This document shows, piece by piece, positions 42,407 to 50,080 of a stretch of DNA of 64,000 bases. Made by a program: the position numbers and the translations under genes. How positions within the stretch are numbered: position 1 is the stretch's first letter; each line of letters starts with the position of its first letter. Source of the DNA: Pseudosporangium ferrugineum (GTDB taxonomy: Bacteria > Actinomycetota > Actinomycetes > Mycobacteriales > Micromonosporaceae); the NCBI RefSeq assembly GCF_003002065.1, contig NZ_PVZG01000001.1, positions 434,001-498,000 of the forward strand, read 5' to 3'. The notes beneath the pieces were generated by a model that did no database searches, was not told the DNA's origin, and saw only the letters and a program-made list of their open reading frames with translations.

Positions 42407-43906
42407 TCAGACGAAGATGTCGAGGATCAGCACGCAGGCGAAGCCGACCACGGAGATGACCGTCTCCATCACCGACCACGTCTTGATGGTCTGCCCGACG
42501 GTCATCCCGAAGTATTCCTTCACCAGCCAGAAGCCGGCGTCGTTGACGTGCGAGAAGAACAGCGAGCCGCAGCCGATCGCCAGGGCCAGCAGCGACACCT
42601 CGGGCTTGTCCAGGGTGCCGGCCAGCGGCGCGACGATGCCGGCGGCGGTGATCGTGGCGACGGTGGCGGAGCCGGTGGCGATCCGGATGCCGACCGCGAC
42701 GAGGAAGCCGAGCAGCAGCGCCGAGATGTTGGCGTCCTTGGCGGCGTCGGCGACCACGTTGCCCACGCCGGCGTCGACGAGCACCTGTTTGAAGCCGCCG
42801 CCCGCGGCGACGATGAGCAGGATGCCGGCGATCGGCGGCAGTGAGCCGCCGATGACGGCCGAGGTCTGCGCCCGGTCGAAGCCAGCCCGCTTGCCCAGGG
42901 TCCACATGGCGAGCAGCACGCCGAAGAGCAGCGCCACGACCGGCTCGCCGAGCACCTCGAACGTCTTCCGCAGGCCGGTGCCCTCGTCCAGGGCCAGTTC
43001 CGCGATGGCGCGCAGCAGCATCAGCACGATCGGCAGCAGCACGGTGAGCACCGCGGGCCAGAACCCGGGGTTGCGGCGGGACGCGGGCAGGTCGGAGTCG
43101 ACGAGCTTGTCCGGCTCCTCGGTGCCCGCGTTGGCGAGGTCGTCGCGGTCGACGAAGTCCTGACCGCCGGCCGGGCCGGCGGCGGGACGCTCCGCGGCGC
43201 GGCCGGCCCCGGCCAGGACCGCGGTGGCGGGCACGGCGACCGGCACCCGCTTGGCGATGAAGTTGCCGAAGATCGGGCCGGCCACCAGCACCGTGGGCAC
43301 CGCGCAGATGAGCCCGAACGCCAGCGTCAGGCCCAGGTCGGCATTGAGGTTGGCGATGGCCACCAGCGGCCCCGGGTGCGGCGGGACGAGGCCGTGCAGC
43401 ACCGACAGGCCGGCCAGCGCCGGGATGCCGATCTTGAGCAGGGGCACGTCCGTACGCTGGGCGACCAGCAGCACGATCGGCACCAGCAGCACGACGCCGA
43501 CCTCGAAGAACAGCGGCAGGCCGATGAGCGCGGCGACGCCGGCCATCGCCCACGGCAGGGCCGTGCCGGAGAACTTCCGGACGATGGTCGCGACGATGCC
43601 GTCGGCGCCGCCGGACTCGGCCAGCAGCGCCCCGATCATCGAACCGAGCGCGATCAGCAGGCCGACGTTGCCGGCGGTGCTGCCGACGCCCGTGGTGAAG
43701 GAGTGCACGGTGTCGACGGGGGCCGCGCCGGCGACGATCCCGAGCGCGGCCGCGCCGAGGACGAGGGCGAGGAACGGATGCCATTTCGCCCATGCGATCA
43801 GCAGGATGACCACGGCGATACCGAGCACCGCGGCGAGGACAAGTTGGCCGGTTCCGGCGGAGGTGATGGCCTCCGCCGCCAGCACGGGATCAGCGTGCGC
43901 TGTCAT
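42407..43906 (-). CDS. Gluconate:H+ symporter (GntP family)
   Basis: A 499-residue permease with about 12-14 hydrophobic segments. Family blocks include GLPLFFEVGVVLLVPIV, VPPHPGPLVAI, GGGFKQVLVDAGVG, IRIATGSATVATITAAGI and SHVNDAGFWLVKEYFG, all typical of GntP/GntT. It imports gluconate or a related sugar acid. A hydrophilic loop around residues 235-285 is unusually long. No gluconate kinase is adjacent; the PfkB protein at 47.8 kb is not a GntK homologue. Confidence 0.9.
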   Translation of the reverse strand: MTAHADPVLAAEAITSAGTGQLVLAAVLGIAVVILLIAWAKWHPFLALVLGAAALGIVAGAAPVDTVHSFTTGVGSTAGNVGLLIALGSMIGALLAESGGADGIVATIVRKFSGTALPWAMAGVAALIGLPLFFEVGVVLLVPIVLLVAQRTDVPLLKIGIPALAGLSVLHGLVPPHPGPLVAIANLNADLGLTLAFGLICAVPTVLVAGPIFGNFIAKRVPVAVPATAVLAGAGRAAERPAAGPAGGQDFVDRDDLANAGTEEPDKLVDSDLPASRRNPGFWPAVLTVLLPIVLMLLRAIAELALDEGTGLRKTFEVLGEPVVALLFGVLLAMWTLGKRAGFDRAQTSAVIGGSLPPIAGILLIVAAGGGFKQVLVDAGVGNVVADAAKDANISALLLGFLVAVGIRIATGSATVATITAAGIVAPLAGTLDKPEVSLLALAIGCGSLFFSHVNDAGFWLVKEYFGMTVGQTIKTWSVMETVISVVGFACVLILDIFV

Positions 43907-43990
43907 GGTCGAGCCCTACCCCGATCGAGAGAAGTCGAACCGTGTCCGGACTGCATCCGGAGGCTATCCGACCTTGAGCCTCGAACGGGT

Positions 43991-44668
43991 TCAGCTCGCC
44001 GGGGCAAGATTCCGTTTGACCGTACGGGTCAGCTCATCGGCCAGGATCTCCGTCTCGCCCTTCGCCACGGCGTCGAGCGCCAGCGCCGCCACGCCGGCCG
44101 GGTCGACCTTGCGATCGGCCGGTACGTGCGCGGCCATGTCCGTGTCCATGTAGCCGACGTGCAGCGCCGCGACGAGGATGCCGCGCGGCGCGAGCTGCTC
44201 GCGTACGGCGTCGGTGAGCGCCCACCCGGCCGCCTTGGCCGCGCTGTACGCCCCCGCCCCGGCGGGGTGGTACCAGGACAGCACCGACAGCACGTTGAGG
44301 AACGCCCCGCCGCCGTTGCGCTCGATGATCGGGGCGAACGCCCGCGTCACGCCGAGGGTGCCGAAGTAGTGGGTCTCCATCTCGAGCCGGATCCGCTCGG
44401 GGTCGCCGTCGAGCAGGGCGGCGCCCGTGCTGGACCCGGCGTTGTTGATGACGAAGGTGGCGTCCTGCGCCACGGCGGCGGCCCGCGCCACCGACGCGGG
44501 ATCGGTGACGTCCAGCCGCAGCGGCACGACGCCGGGCAGGTCGATCGCCTCGGGGCGCCGGGCGGTGGCGTACACCTTGGCGCCGCGCCCGGCGAGCTGA
44601 GCGGCGAAGATGCGGCCGAGACCGCGGTTGGCCCCGGTGACGAGGGCGACGGAGTTCTCGATGTCCAT
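43991..44668 (-). CDS. Short-chain dehydrogenase/reductase
   Basis: A 225-residue classical SDR. The cofactor motif is TGANRGLGR (residues 11-19), NNAG is at 76-79 and the catalytic Tyr/Lys pair is YSAAK, with Ser in SVLSW. NADP(H) or NAD(H) preference cannot be set. It is divergent from a TetR regulator with a large inverted repeat between them, so it is probably induced by that regulator's ligand. Confidence 0.88.
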   Translation of the reverse strand: MDIENSVALVTGANRGLGRIFAAQLAGRGAKVYATARRPEAIDLPGVVPLRLDVTDPASVARAAAVAQDATFVINNAGSSTGAALLDGDPERIRLEMETHYFGTLGVTRAFAPIIERNGGGAFLNVLSVLSWYHPAGAGAYSAAKAAGWALTDAVREQLAPRGILVAALHVGYMDTDMAAHVPADRKVDPAGVAALALDAVAKGETEILADELTRTVKRNLAPAS

Positions 44669-44684
44669 GCGTTTAGATTATGGG

Positions 44685-44728
44685 CGTCATCTAACCTCGG
44701 CAAGGTTAGATGACGGACGTCATATAAT
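44685..44728. promoter_or_regulatory. TetR operator and leaderless-type promoter between SDR and TetR genes
   Basis: A perfect inverted repeat CGTCATCTAACCT-N5-AGGTTAGATGACG covers 44685-44715, and a further CGTCAT at 44718-44723 makes an overlapping palindrome ATGACG-GA-CGTCAT. A consensus TATAAT (44723-44728) ends six bases before the ATG of the TetR gene (44735), so transcription would begin at or very near the start codon. The operator would cover both promoters. Confidence 0.8.
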
Positions 44729-44734
44729 GGTGGG

Positions 44735-45292
44735 ATGGCGCGCGTATCGCAGGCACAGGCCCAGGAGAACCGGGACCGGGTGGTCCGTACGGCGGCCCGC
44801 CTCTTCCGGGAACGGGGCGTCCAGGCCGTCAGCGTGGCGGACCTGATGGCCGAGGCCGGCCTGACCCACGGCGGCTTCTACAAGCAGTTCGCCTCCAAGG
44901 AGGCCCTCGTCGCCGAGGCCACCGGCCGCGCGTTCGGCGACCAGGGCGCCCGCCTGGCCACCCACGACCACGACCACCCCGGCGACCGCGCGGCGGCCCG
45001 CAACGCGCTGCTCGAGACGTACCTGTCCCCGGCCCACCGCGACGACCCCGGCACCGGCTGCCCGGCCGCCGCCCTCGGCCCCGACATCGGCCGCGAGGAC
45101 CCGCAGGGCCCGGCCCGCGAACCGTACGCGCACGGCGTGGAGCAGTTCGCCCGCTGGATGGCCCGCGAGGACGGCGGCGAGGACCTCGCCGCCATCGCCA
45201 CGATGGTGGGCGCCGTGATGCTGGCCCGCGCCACGAAGGGCACCCCCCTCTCGGAACGCATCCTCGAGGCGGCCCGCGAAGCCCTCGGCTGA
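44735..45292 (+). CDS. TetR-family regulator of the divergent SDR
   Basis: A 185-residue TetR protein. The HTH is residues 28-48 (VSVADLMAEAGLTHGGFYKQ), with FYKQFASKEAL, the usual end of the headpiece. The C-terminal domain is of the type often seen in regulators of dehydrogenases (GCPAAALGPDIGREDP). No ribosome-binding site is seen before ATG 44735, which agrees with the predicted leaderless transcript. It faces the SDR gene and the shared operator. Confidence 0.87.
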   Translation: MARVSQAQAQENRDRVVRTAARLFRERGVQAVSVADLMAEAGLTHGGFYKQFASKEALVAEATGRAFGDQGARLATHDHDHPGDRAAARNALLETYLSPAHRDDPGTGCPAAALGPDIGREDPQGPAREPYAHGVEQFARWMAREDGGEDLAAIATMVGAVMLARATKGTPLSERILEAAREALG

Positions 45293-45331
45293 CCCGGCTC
45301 ATCGCCGATCCCCGCGGTCCCGCGGAGCGCG

Positions 45332-45946
45332 CTAGTCCTGCTCCGGCGGGGCCTGCTCCTCGCCGGTGAGGGGCAGACCCGCCTGGAGCAGGTCGAGGGC
45401 CCGGTCCAGGACCTCGAAGTCGCGCGTCTCGTACGGGCCCGAGCCCGGCAGGGAGGCCAGCGCCGCCCCCATGACCGCGCCGGCGAGGACGCGGGCGCGG
45501 AAGTCCTCCGGGGGCAGGCCGGCGCGTTCGGCGACGACCGTGGCCAGCATGGCGATGGCCTCGGAATACTGGCGCAGGTAGCGGGCGCGGAGGTCGTCCA
45601 CCGACTGGAGGATGCGCTGGCGGCGCTGTTCCGCGGCCCACTCCTGCGGCGGGATGGCGGTGTACACCTGCCGGATGCTGCGGCGGATCGCCTCGATCGG
45701 GTGCAGGCCGGCGGGCTGGCCGCGGACCGCCTCGAGCAGCAGCGGGTCGTAGTCGTCGGTGAGGACCAGGTCCTCCTTGGTGGGGTAGTACCGGAAGAAC
45801 GTGCTCGGGGAGACGTCCGCCGCCTCGGCGATCTGATCGACCGTCGTGGCGGCGTACCCCTGGGCCTCGAAGAGCCGCAGCGCGTGCTCGCGGATCGCGG
45901 CCCGCGTCCTGGCCTTCTTGCGTTCCCGTAGTCCCGGCGACGTCAT
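45332..45946 (-). CDS. TetR-family regulator coupled to the MFS exporter
   Basis: A 204-residue TetR protein: RERKKARTRAAIREHALRLF leads into the HTH ATTVDQIAEAADVSPSTFFR and the YYPTKEDLV end of the headpiece. The ATG overlaps the MFS stop by 4 bp (ATGA), so it is the second gene of the exporter operon and presumably represses it. Ligand unknown. Confidence 0.87.
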   Translation of the reverse strand: MTSPGLRERKKARTRAAIREHALRLFEAQGYAATTVDQIAEAADVSPSTFFRYYPTKEDLVLTDDYDPLLLEAVRGQPAGLHPIEAIRRSIRQVYTAIPPQEWAAEQRRQRILQSVDDLRARYLRQYSEAIAMLATVVAERAGLPPEDFRARVLAGAVMGAALASLPGSGPYETRDFEVLDRALDLLQAGLPLTGEEQAPPEQD

Positions 45947-47478
45947 ACCGTCGATTCTGCCGCCGCCTGCGGGGAAACGGGCGGCAGGGTGACCTCTTCC
46001 GGGTTCGCCGGGGCCGCCGGGCGCCCGGGCAGGAAGGCCACGGACAGGATCGCGCCGGCGACCGCGATCACGCCGGCGACCAGCAGGGCCGCGCCCATGC
46101 CGTCGGTGAAGGCGGAGCGGACCACCGCCGCGGCCGCGGGATCTCCGAGCCTCGCGGCGACCGACATCCCCGCCGAGACGCTCTCCCGGGCGGCGGCCGG
46201 CAGCCCGGAGCCGTCGATGCCGTCGCGGTACGCGGAGTTGAGCACCGTGCCGAGCACCGCCACCCCGATCGCGCTGCCGACCTGGCGCATGGCCTGGATC
46301 AGCCCCGAGCCGACGCCGCTGCGCTCCTTGGACAGCGCGCCGAGGGCGGCGTTCATCGCGGGCGGCATCGTGAAGCCCAGCCCGACGCCGGTCACCGTGA
46401 TCCAGGCGGCGACGAAGCCGTACCCGGTGCCGGGGCCGGTGGCGGTGCCCGCGAACAGGCTGCCCGCGATCATCACCAGGCCGGCCGTGACGACGGCCTT
46501 CGCGCCGAGCTTCGGTTCGAGGCGCCCGGCGAGGCGCGCGCCGACCATGAGGCCGCCGATGACCGGCAGCAGCCGCAGGCCGGTGCCGAACGCGTCGTTG
46601 CCGCGGACCGCCTGGTAGAACAGCGGGAGGGCGAAGAGCAGGCCGAACATGGCGAAGCTGGCCACCGTGGCGAGGATCGAGCCCCAGGTGAAGGCGCGGG
46701 AACGGAACAGCGCCAGGTCGACCAGCGGCGCCTGGGCGCGCCGCTGCCACAGCACGAAGGCGGCCATCACGGCGACGCCCGCGGCGACCGTCACCAGCGA
46801 TCGGGGGTCGCTCCAGCCGCGTTCGCCGGCCTCGATGATCCCGTACGTCGTGACGACCAGTCCCACCGCCGACAGGACGATGCCGGCCGGGTCGAAGCGC
46901 CGGGTGCGGTCACCGTGCGACTCCGGCACCCACAGCGCCACGGCGACGATGCCGACGACGACCAGCGGCAGGTTGATCAGGAAGACCGAGCCCCACCAGA
47001 AGTGGTCGAGCAGCCAGCCGCCGACCAGCGGGCCGAGCGGGATGCCGAGGGTGTTGGCGGTGATCCAGACGGTCAGCGCCCGGGTCCGCTCCGCCGGTTC
47101 GAAGATCACGGTGAGCACGGCCGAGCTGAGCGGCATGATCACCGCCGCGCCGAGGCCGAGCGCCGCCCGGGCCCCGATCAGCTGGCCGGAGGTGGTCGCG
47201 TACGAGCAGGCGGCGGACGCGATGCCGAAGACCGCCAGGGCGCCCAGCAGCATGCGCTTGCGGCCGAAGCGGTCGCCGAGCATGCCGGCCGGGAGCAGGG
47301 CGGCGGCGAGCACGAGCAGGTAGGAGGTGGTGAACCACTGGAGGTCGCCGGTCGAGGCGTTCAGGTCGCCGGCCAGCGTCGGCAGGGCGACGGACAGCAC
47401 GGTGCCGTCGAGCCCGATCGCGATGGTGCTGAGGGAGAGCGCGGCGAGCGCCCACCAGCGTGAAGTGGAAGTAGCCAT
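45943..47478 (-). CDS. MFS multidrug exporter (DHA2 type)
   Basis: A 511-residue drug:H+ antiporter with 14 hydrophobic segments. Key motifs are GLDGTVLSVALPTL (segment 1), GDRFGRKRML (motif A) and WITANTLGIPLGPLVGGWLL (motif C). It shares an operon with a TetR regulator. It is a different subgroup from the 12.5-kb exporter. Confidence 0.88.
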   Translation of the reverse strand: MATSTSRWWALAALSLSTIAIGLDGTVLSVALPTLAGDLNASTGDLQWFTTSYLLVLAAALLPAGMLGDRFGRKRMLLGALAVFGIASAACSYATTSGQLIGARAALGLGAAVIMPLSSAVLTVIFEPAERTRALTVWITANTLGIPLGPLVGGWLLDHFWWGSVFLINLPLVVVGIVAVALWVPESHGDRTRRFDPAGIVLSAVGLVVTTYGIIEAGERGWSDPRSLVTVAAGVAVMAAFVLWQRRAQAPLVDLALFRSRAFTWGSILATVASFAMFGLLFALPLFYQAVRGNDAFGTGLRLLPVIGGLMVGARLAGRLEPKLGAKAVVTAGLVMIAGSLFAGTATGPGTGYGFVAAWITVTGVGLGFTMPPAMNAALGALSKERSGVGSGLIQAMRQVGSAIGVAVLGTVLNSAYRDGIDGSGLPAAARESVSAGMSVAARLGDPAAAAVVRSAFTDGMGAALLVAGVIAVAGAILSVAFLPGRPAAPANPEEVTLPPVSPQAAAESTV

Positions 47479-47489
47479 GAATTGAGAGT

Positions 47490-47518
47490 AGCTGTCAAAA
47501 GCGAGAAGCTGTCAGAAA
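47490..47518 (-). promoter_or_regulatory. Direct repeats in the MFS promoter region
   Basis: On the plus strand AGCTGTCA occurs at 47490-47497 and 47508-47515, 18 bp apart. On the coding strand each copy reads TGACAGCT, giving two -35-like elements (TTGACA, CTGACA). They may be regulator half-sites or tandem promoter elements. Confidence 0.45.
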
Positions 47519-47647
47519 TGTGAGGTGCGCCATGCCCGTGCGGGCGGCCCGGCGCGTTGGTGCAGGCCGCGGGGGCATCGCTGTGCCACCATCACATCGA
47601 TCACGCCCGAGATCGGCTCGTCCGACCGCCGCAGGAGGTGACCGACG

Positions 47648-47803
47648 ATGAAGAAGGCCGTCGGCTGGATCGTGCTCGTCCTGGTCATCTACTACATCGG
47701 CACCAGCCCGGGCCCCGCCGCGGACATCGCGCAGGGCATCGGTGACGGCGTCGCGGAGATCTTCCGCAACATCGGCGTCTTCTTCTCCAACCTGGCCGAC
47801 TGA
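47648..47803 (+). CDS. 51-residue single-span membrane protein
   Basis: A short ORF with a strong ribosome-binding site (AGGAGGTGA, five to eight bases before the ATG). The product has a charged start (MKKAVG), one hydrophobic segment (residues 6-18, WIVLVLVIYYIG) and an amphipathic tail (IGDGVAEIFRNIGVFFSNLA). GC3 bias is normal for a coding sequence. It ends five bases before the PfkB kinase GTG, so they are probably co-transcribed. Function unknown; the compact shape recalls small actinobacterial envelope proteins. Confidence 0.7.
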   Translation: MKKAVGWIVLVLVIYYIGTSPGPAADIAQGIGDGVAEIFRNIGVFFSNLAD

Positions 47804-47808
47804 CCGCC

Positions 47809-48651
47809 GTGCGGCTGGTCTTCGTGGGCCTGGCCACCGTGGACCTGGTGCAGCGCGTCGACCGGGTTCCCGGCGTGGACGAGAAGGCCGAGGCGCTGTC
47901 CACCGAGGTCGCGGCGGGCGGCCCGGCCACCAACGCGGCGGTCACCGCGGCCGCGCTCGGCGCCGAGGTCACCCTGGTCACCGCGGTCGGGGCGCACCCG
48001 CTCGGCGACCTGATCCGCGCCGACCTGGCCGACTGCGGCGTCACCCTCCTCGACGCCGGGCCGCACGCCACCGCCCCGCCGCCGGTCTCCGCCGTGACCG
48101 TGCTGGACGGCACCGGCCAGCGCACGATCGTGAGCCGCAACGCGCGGGACGTGGCTGTGGGCGTACCGGAAGGGCTGGATGCTGTGCTGTCCACCGCGGA
48201 CGCCGTGCTGGCCGACGGGCATCATCCCGCGCTGGCCCGGGCCGCCGCGCGCAGCGGGCGGCCGCTCGTGCTGGACGCGGGCAGCTGGCGGCCGGTCTTC
48301 GCGGACCTCCTGCCGCACGCCGGGTTCGCCGCCTGCTCCGCGGCCTTCCGGCCACCCGGCGAACGGCCGGCCGAGGCGGCGCTGCGGGCCCTCGGCGTGC
48401 GCCGCGGGGCGATCACCCACGGCCCGGGCCCGGTGCGGTGGTGGTCCGGCGACGCGGCCGGCGAGATCGAGGTGCCGCCGGCCGACGCCGTCGACACGGC
48501 CGGCGGCGGGGACGCGTTCCACGGCGCGCTCACCGTCGCGGTCGCGCAGGGTGCCGACACCGTCGAGGCCCTCCGGTACGCGGTGAGCATCGCCGCCGTC
48601 CGCGTGCGGCACCGGGGCCCGCGCTCGTGGCTGGCGGCCCTGCGCGGCTGA
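47809..48651 (+). CDS. PfkB-family sugar kinase
   Basis: A 280-residue ribokinase-like kinase. N-terminal PfkB signature region is AAGGPATNAAVTAAALGAEV (residues 35-54), and the C-terminal signature is DTAGGGDAFHGALTVAV, with the catalytic Asp in GGGD where most members have GAGD. It phosphorylates a sugar or nucleoside with ATP in the cytoplasm; the substrate is not identifiable. Start GTG 47809. Confidence 0.85.
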   Translation: MRLVFVGLATVDLVQRVDRVPGVDEKAEALSTEVAAGGPATNAAVTAAALGAEVTLVTAVGAHPLGDLIRADLADCGVTLLDAGPHATAPPPVSAVTVLDGTGQRTIVSRNARDVAVGVPEGLDAVLSTADAVLADGHHPALARAAARSGRPLVLDAGSWRPVFADLLPHAGFAACSAAFRPPGERPAEAALRALGVRRGAITHGPGPVRWWSGDAAGEIEVPPADAVDTAGGGDAFHGALTVAVAQGADTVEALRYAVSIAAVRVRHRGPRSWLAALRG

Positions 48652-48694
48652 CCCGGTCGCCGAAAACGGGTCGCGTGATCCGGGCGGGCCCGCC

Positions 48695-48706
48695 TACCGT
48701 GGTCGC
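48695..48706 (+). promoter_or_regulatory. Putative -10 element for a leaderless leader-peptide transcript
   Basis: TACCGT at 48695-48700 fits TANNNT and ends six bases before the ATG of the threonine leader ORF, so RNA would start at the ATG. The ORF has no ribosome-binding site, in agreement. The -35 is weak (around 48671-48677). Confidence 0.4.
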
Positions 48707-48763
48707 ATGCAGCACAGGTCGGTGACGACGACGCCGGGACGACCCGGCGCACCGTCACGCTGA
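48707..48763 (+). CDS. Threonine leader peptide (18 residues) of the ThrRS-like gene
   Basis: A short ORF encoding MQHRSVTTTPGRPGAPSR, with three consecutive ACG (Thr) codons at positions 7-9, 150 bp before a threonyl-tRNA synthetase-type gene. The Thr codons lie in the 5' arm of a hairpin (48722-48727 with 48753-48758; inner stem 48732-48738 with 48743-48749). A perfect terminator follows the stop by 18 bp. This is the classical layout of ribosome-mediated transcription attenuation, here sensing charged tRNA-Thr. Only three Thr codons are present and ACG runs occur by chance in high-GC DNA, so comparative support is needed. Confidence 0.55.
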   Translation: MQHRSVTTTPGRPGAPSR

Positions 48764-48781
48764 CCTTCTGCCAGTGACGAC

Positions 48782-48810
48782 ACGGCCCCGGGCGCGATGC
48801 CCGGGGCCGT
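48782..48810 (+). terminator. Attenuator terminator upstream of the ThrRS-like gene
   Basis: Perfect 12-bp arms ACGGCCCCGGGC (48782-48793) and GCCCGGGGCCGT (48799-48810), loop GCGAT. No U-tract follows, which is common in actinobacteria. Upstream leader segments 48743-48747 and 48752-48755 can pair with 48788-48792 and 48782-48785, which would break this hairpin. Confidence 0.75.
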
Positions 48811-48856
48811 TCGCGCTCCTGGGTCCGCCCGGGCACGACCCCAGGGAGGCACCATC

Positions 48857-50080
48857 ATGATCATCGACCACCGCCGGCTCGGGCGCGAGCTCGACGTCTT
48901 CGACTCCGACCCGCTCATCGGCGCCGGCCTGCCGTTCTGGCTGCCGGAGGGCGCCGCCGCCCGGCACGAGGTGGAGGCGTACGTCCGCGACCTCGAACGC
49001 CGCGCCGGCTACCGGCACGTGTACTCGCCCGCCTTGGGCAAACAGCAGTTGTACGAGCTGTCCGGCCACTGGTCCCACTTCGCCGGCGACATGTTCCCGC
49101 CCCTGCCCTCCGGGGCGGCCGGCGAGGCACTGATGCTGCGGCCCAGCCTGTGCCCGCACCACGCGCTGATCTTCGGGTCACGGCAGCGGTCGTACCGGGA
49201 CCTGCCGCTGCGGATCGCCGAGCTGGGCACCATGTACCGGGCGGAACGGTCCGGGGTGCTGGGCGGCCTCCATCGGGTCCGGGCGATCTCCCTCAACGAC
49301 GGCCACATCTTCTGCCCCGCCGACCGGGCCGGCGAGGAGGTGGCGGGCGTGCTGCGCCTGATGCGCCGGGCCCACGACGCGCTCGGCGTGCGGCCGTCGT
49401 CGTACCGGCTGTCGCTGCGGGGAGAGGGCGGCGCGTACGCGGGCGACGACGACGCCTGGGAGCGGGCCGGCCGGCTGCTGCGCCGGGCCCTCGACGAGGT
49501 CGCGGTGCCGTACGAGGAGGCCCCCGGCGAGGCCGCGTTCTACGGCCCGAAGATCGACGTCCAGGTCGCCGACCCGGCGGGCCGCGAGTCCACCCTGGCC
49601 ACCGTGCAGATCGACTTCCACCAGCCGGCCCGCTTCGACCTGTCGTACGCCGACGCCTCCGGCGGCCGGGCCCGGCCGGTGATGGTGCACCGCAGCCTGG
49701 TCGGCTCGTTCGAGCGGCTCTTCGCCCACCTGATCGAGGCCCACGGCGGCGCCTTCCCGGTCTGGTACGCCCCGGTCCAGCTGGCCGTGGTCCCGGTCTC
49801 CGCCGGCCAGCTGCCGGCCGCGGAGGCCTTCGCCCGCGACGCGATCGCCGCCGGTCTGCGCGCCGAGGTGCACGCGGACGGCTCGGTCGGGGCGCGGATC
49901 CGGGACGCCGCCGGGCGGAAGGTGCCGTACGTCGCGGTGATCGGCGCGCGGGAGGCGGCCGGCGGCCGGGTCGCCCTGCGGCTGCGCGACGGCCGGCGCC
50001 TCCCACCGGGCCCCGGCGCGGAGGCGATCGCCCTGGTCTCGGCGGTCGCCGCGGCCCGCACCGGGGACCTGCGGGCCTAG
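48857..50080 (+). CDS. Short threonyl-tRNA synthetase lacking TGS and editing domains
   Basis: A 407-residue class II synthetase that consists of the catalytic core and anticodon-binding domain only; canonical bacterial ThrRS is about 640-690. Zinc ligands of ThrRS are present: Cys in LRPSLCPHH, His in NDGHIFC, His in VMVHRSLVGSFERL. Motif 2 (GTMYRAERSGVLGGLHRVR) and motif 3 (VMVHRSLVGSFERLFAHLIE) are recognisable. The C-terminal domain (WYAPVQLAVVPVSAGQLPAA) binds anticodon. It may be a second, stress- or inhibitor-related ThrRS that relies on trans editing. Start ATG 48857 has GGGAGG upstream. Expression is probably controlled by the leader/terminator before it. Confidence 0.85.
   Translation: MIIDHRRLGRELDVFDSDPLIGAGLPFWLPEGAAARHEVEAYVRDLERRAGYRHVYSPALGKQQLYELSGHWSHFAGDMFPPLPSGAAGEALMLRPSLCPHHALIFGSRQRSYRDLPLRIAELGTMYRAERSGVLGGLHRVRAISLNDGHIFCPADRAGEEVAGVLRLMRRAHDALGVRPSSYRLSLRGEGGAYAGDDDAWERAGRLLRRALDEVAVPYEEAPGEAAFYGPKIDVQVADPAGRESTLATVQIDFHQPARFDLSYADASGGRARPVMVHRSLVGSFERLFAHLIEAHGGAFPVWYAPVQLAVVPVSAGQLPAAEAFARDAIAAGLRAEVHADGSVGARIRDAAGRKVPYVAVIGAREAAGGRVALRLRDGRRLPPGPGAEAIALVSAVAAARTGDLRA

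Noticed and set aside
43991..47478. A mobile element or genomic island in the stretch rich in regulators and exporters.
   Set aside because: No transposase, integrase, terminal repeats or tRNA target is seen and base composition does not change.
48652..48856. A T-box riboswitch before the ThrRS-like gene.
   Set aside because: The conserved T-box bulge sequence and a specifier loop of the usual form were not found, and the leader is too short; the leader-peptide model fits better.
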